Assembly (NCBI RefSeq): GCF_004786015.1
Contig: NZ_CP032096.1
Location: forward strand, 1,860,001-1,924,000
Length of the DNA: 64,000 bases
Direction: 5' to 3'
Source of the DNA: Hydrogenovibrio crunogenus
GTDB lineage: Bacteria; Pseudomonadota; Gammaproteobacteria; Thiomicrospirales; Thiomicrospiraceae
Shown here in pieces: positions 63,348 through 64,000 of this stretch; positions within the stretch are counted from its first letter, which is position 1; the number at the start of each line of letters is the position of its first letter. A program made the translations under genes and the position numbers. The notes under the pieces are model-generated. The model worked only from the letters and a program-made list of their open reading frames with translations, was not told the origin of the DNA and did not search any database.

Positions 63348-63375
63348 AAAAAACCGCCAGGCCTGGCGGTTTTTT
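63348..63375. terminator. Loopless palindromic terminator on CCAGGCCTGG
   Basis: A perfect 28-base palindrome: AAAAAACCGCCAGG and its reverse complement, with the repeat at 63357-63366. It lies 19 bases past the aminotransferase stop, with nudE convergent, so it can serve both strands. Confidence 0.88.
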
Positions 63376-63403
63376 TATGTCGTCTGAAAAAGTCTACGGC
63401 GAT

Positions 63404-63955
63404 TTATCCAATGTGCTTTAAATGCTGCAATGTCAACATTAAAGCGGCATAAGCCCGACCTTCTGAAAACTCAGGATGAGCCAACAACGCCGGCCAATCT
63501 TTAATTGGCCAGTGTACCACTTCCAACGGCTCGGGCTCATCTCCTTCGGCATTACTGGGAGACAGTCCCGTTGCTAAGACTAAGTGCGTTTGGTGTGACA
63601 TATACCCCGCCGCCAACGTCACCGAATCCATCAAGGCAATATCAGCCGGCAAAAATCCAATTTCTTCCTGACTTTCTCGAAGTACCGCTTCTTCCCAGGT
63701 TTCTCCCGGATCAATTTTTCCTTTTGGAAATCCCAGTTCATAGCGTTCAACACCGGCGGCATATTCCCGAATCAGCACCAGACAGTCATCCATAATCGGT
63801 ACAATTAAAACGGCACCATGGACGGAACTTACTAACCGTTCAAATTGAACTTGAGTGTCATTTCCATAAACAATGTCCAAGCCTTCCACGGTAAAAATAC
63901 GCGTGTTAGCCAGTTCTTTTTTCGTTAGAATAACGGGCGTTTTTTTCTTTTTCAT
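63404..63955 (-). CDS. nudE: NudE, ADP compounds hydrolase (Nudix)
   Basis: I choose the ATG at 63955, giving 183 residues (MKKKKTPVILTKKELA). The frame is open to the window edge with a GTG at 64000, but that extension has no ribosome site. The Nudix box is GKIDPGETWEEAVLRESQEE followed by IGF, complete with its catalytic Glu residues. NudE hydrolyses ADP-ribose, Ap3A and NADH. LVSSVHGAVLIVPIMDDCLVLIREYAAGVERYELGFPKG fits the subfamily. It is convergent with the aminotransferase and divergent from a gene that starts at the right edge. Confidence 0.92.
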   Translation of the reverse strand: MKKKKTPVILTKKELANTRIFTVEGLDIVYGNDTQVQFERLVSSVHGAVLIVPIMDDCLVLIREYAAGVERYELGFPKGKIDPGETWEEAVLRESQEEIGFLPADIALMDSVTLAAGYMSHQTHLVLATGLSPSNAEGDEPEPLEVVHWPIKDWPALLAHPEFSEGRAYAALMLTLQHLKHIG

Positions 63956-63985
63956 AAAAAGAATAATACGAAAATAGGAGTCAAA

Positions 63986-64000
63986 ATGCGAATTAAACAC
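63986..64000 (+). CDS. Start of an unidentified plus-strand gene, cut by the window edge
   Basis: AGGAG is followed seven bases later by an ATG at 63986; five codons (MRIKH) remain. It is divergent from nudE. In many gammaproteobacteria the gene divergent from nudE is cysQ; too little is visible to say more. Confidence 0.35.

Noticed and set aside
1-64000. CRISPR arrays, IS elements, prophage, rRNA, riboswitches
   Set aside because: I read both strands for regularly spaced repeats, transposase or phage genes and common riboswitch features and saw none I could support.

Overview
The window looks like chromosomal DNA of a free-living gammaproteobacterium, most likely from the Thiomicrospira/Hydrogenovibrio/Thiomicrorhabdus group of sulfur oxidisers. 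This is inference: typical gammaproteobacterial neighbours are present (lptFG-pepA-holC, sspAB, efp/epmA/epmB, uvrB, nudE). They sit beside a complete mevalonate pathway, which is unusual in this class, and a two-subunit 2-oxoacid:acceptor oxidoreductase. No phage, IS element, CRISPR array or rRNA was seen.

Layout. 0-4.5 kb: UvrD-like helicase (cut by the window start) and its PD-(D/E)XK nuclease partner. 4.6-12.4 kb: chromate transporter, a TetR-controlled operon (regulator, small membrane protein, degenerate metallo-beta-lactamase-fold protein) and an RND pump with its adaptor. 12.5-17.7 kb: AlkC-type glycosylase, RDD protein, YgjP-type metalloprotease, Bcr/CflA exporter, pseudouridine synthase and a 51-residue lipoprotein. 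17.8-24.6 kb: korAB with a His/Cys-rich partner, HIRAN protein, DnaQ-like exonuclease, universal stress protein and gamma-glutamyltransferase. 24.8-28.5 kb: parvulin and the first half of the mevalonate genes (reductase, type 2 isomerase, synthase). 28.7-39.2 kb: tRNA-Ser(GGA) and a whole Flp/Tad pilus locus on the minus strand (flp, tadE-like, rcpC, rcpA, tadZ, tadA, tadB, tadC, tadD, tadG, then a beta-barrel protein). 39.5-43.3 kb: HbpS/GlcG-like protein and the second half of the mevalonate genes (two GHMP kinases, mvaD). 43.4-47.5 kb: sspBA and the EF-P beta-lysylation module. 47.5-53.5 kb: envelope glycosyltransferases, a flippase-like protein and lptFG. 53.6-64 kb: pepA-holC-pilT, M14 carboxypeptidase, L,D-transpeptidase with a TPR partner, uvrB, an aspartate aminotransferase and nudE.

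How they work together. The six mevalonate genes together make IPP/DMAPP from acetoacetyl-CoA and acetyl-CoA. The Tad genes build and secrete a type IVb pilus, but no prepilin peptidase is present here. EpmB and EpmA make and attach beta-lysine to Lys34 of EF-P. lptFG and the glycosyltransferases serve the outer envelope.

The most striking signal is not a gene. The palindrome CCAGGCCTGG occurs 12 times exactly and at least six more times with one mismatch, against well under one copy expected by chance. Copies lie either in factor-independent terminators, as loopless hairpins, or inside genes, where most are read as Gln-Ala-Trp. Many have A-rich left and T-rich right flanks. This resembles the distribution of DNA uptake sequences, but no such motif is known to me for this group.
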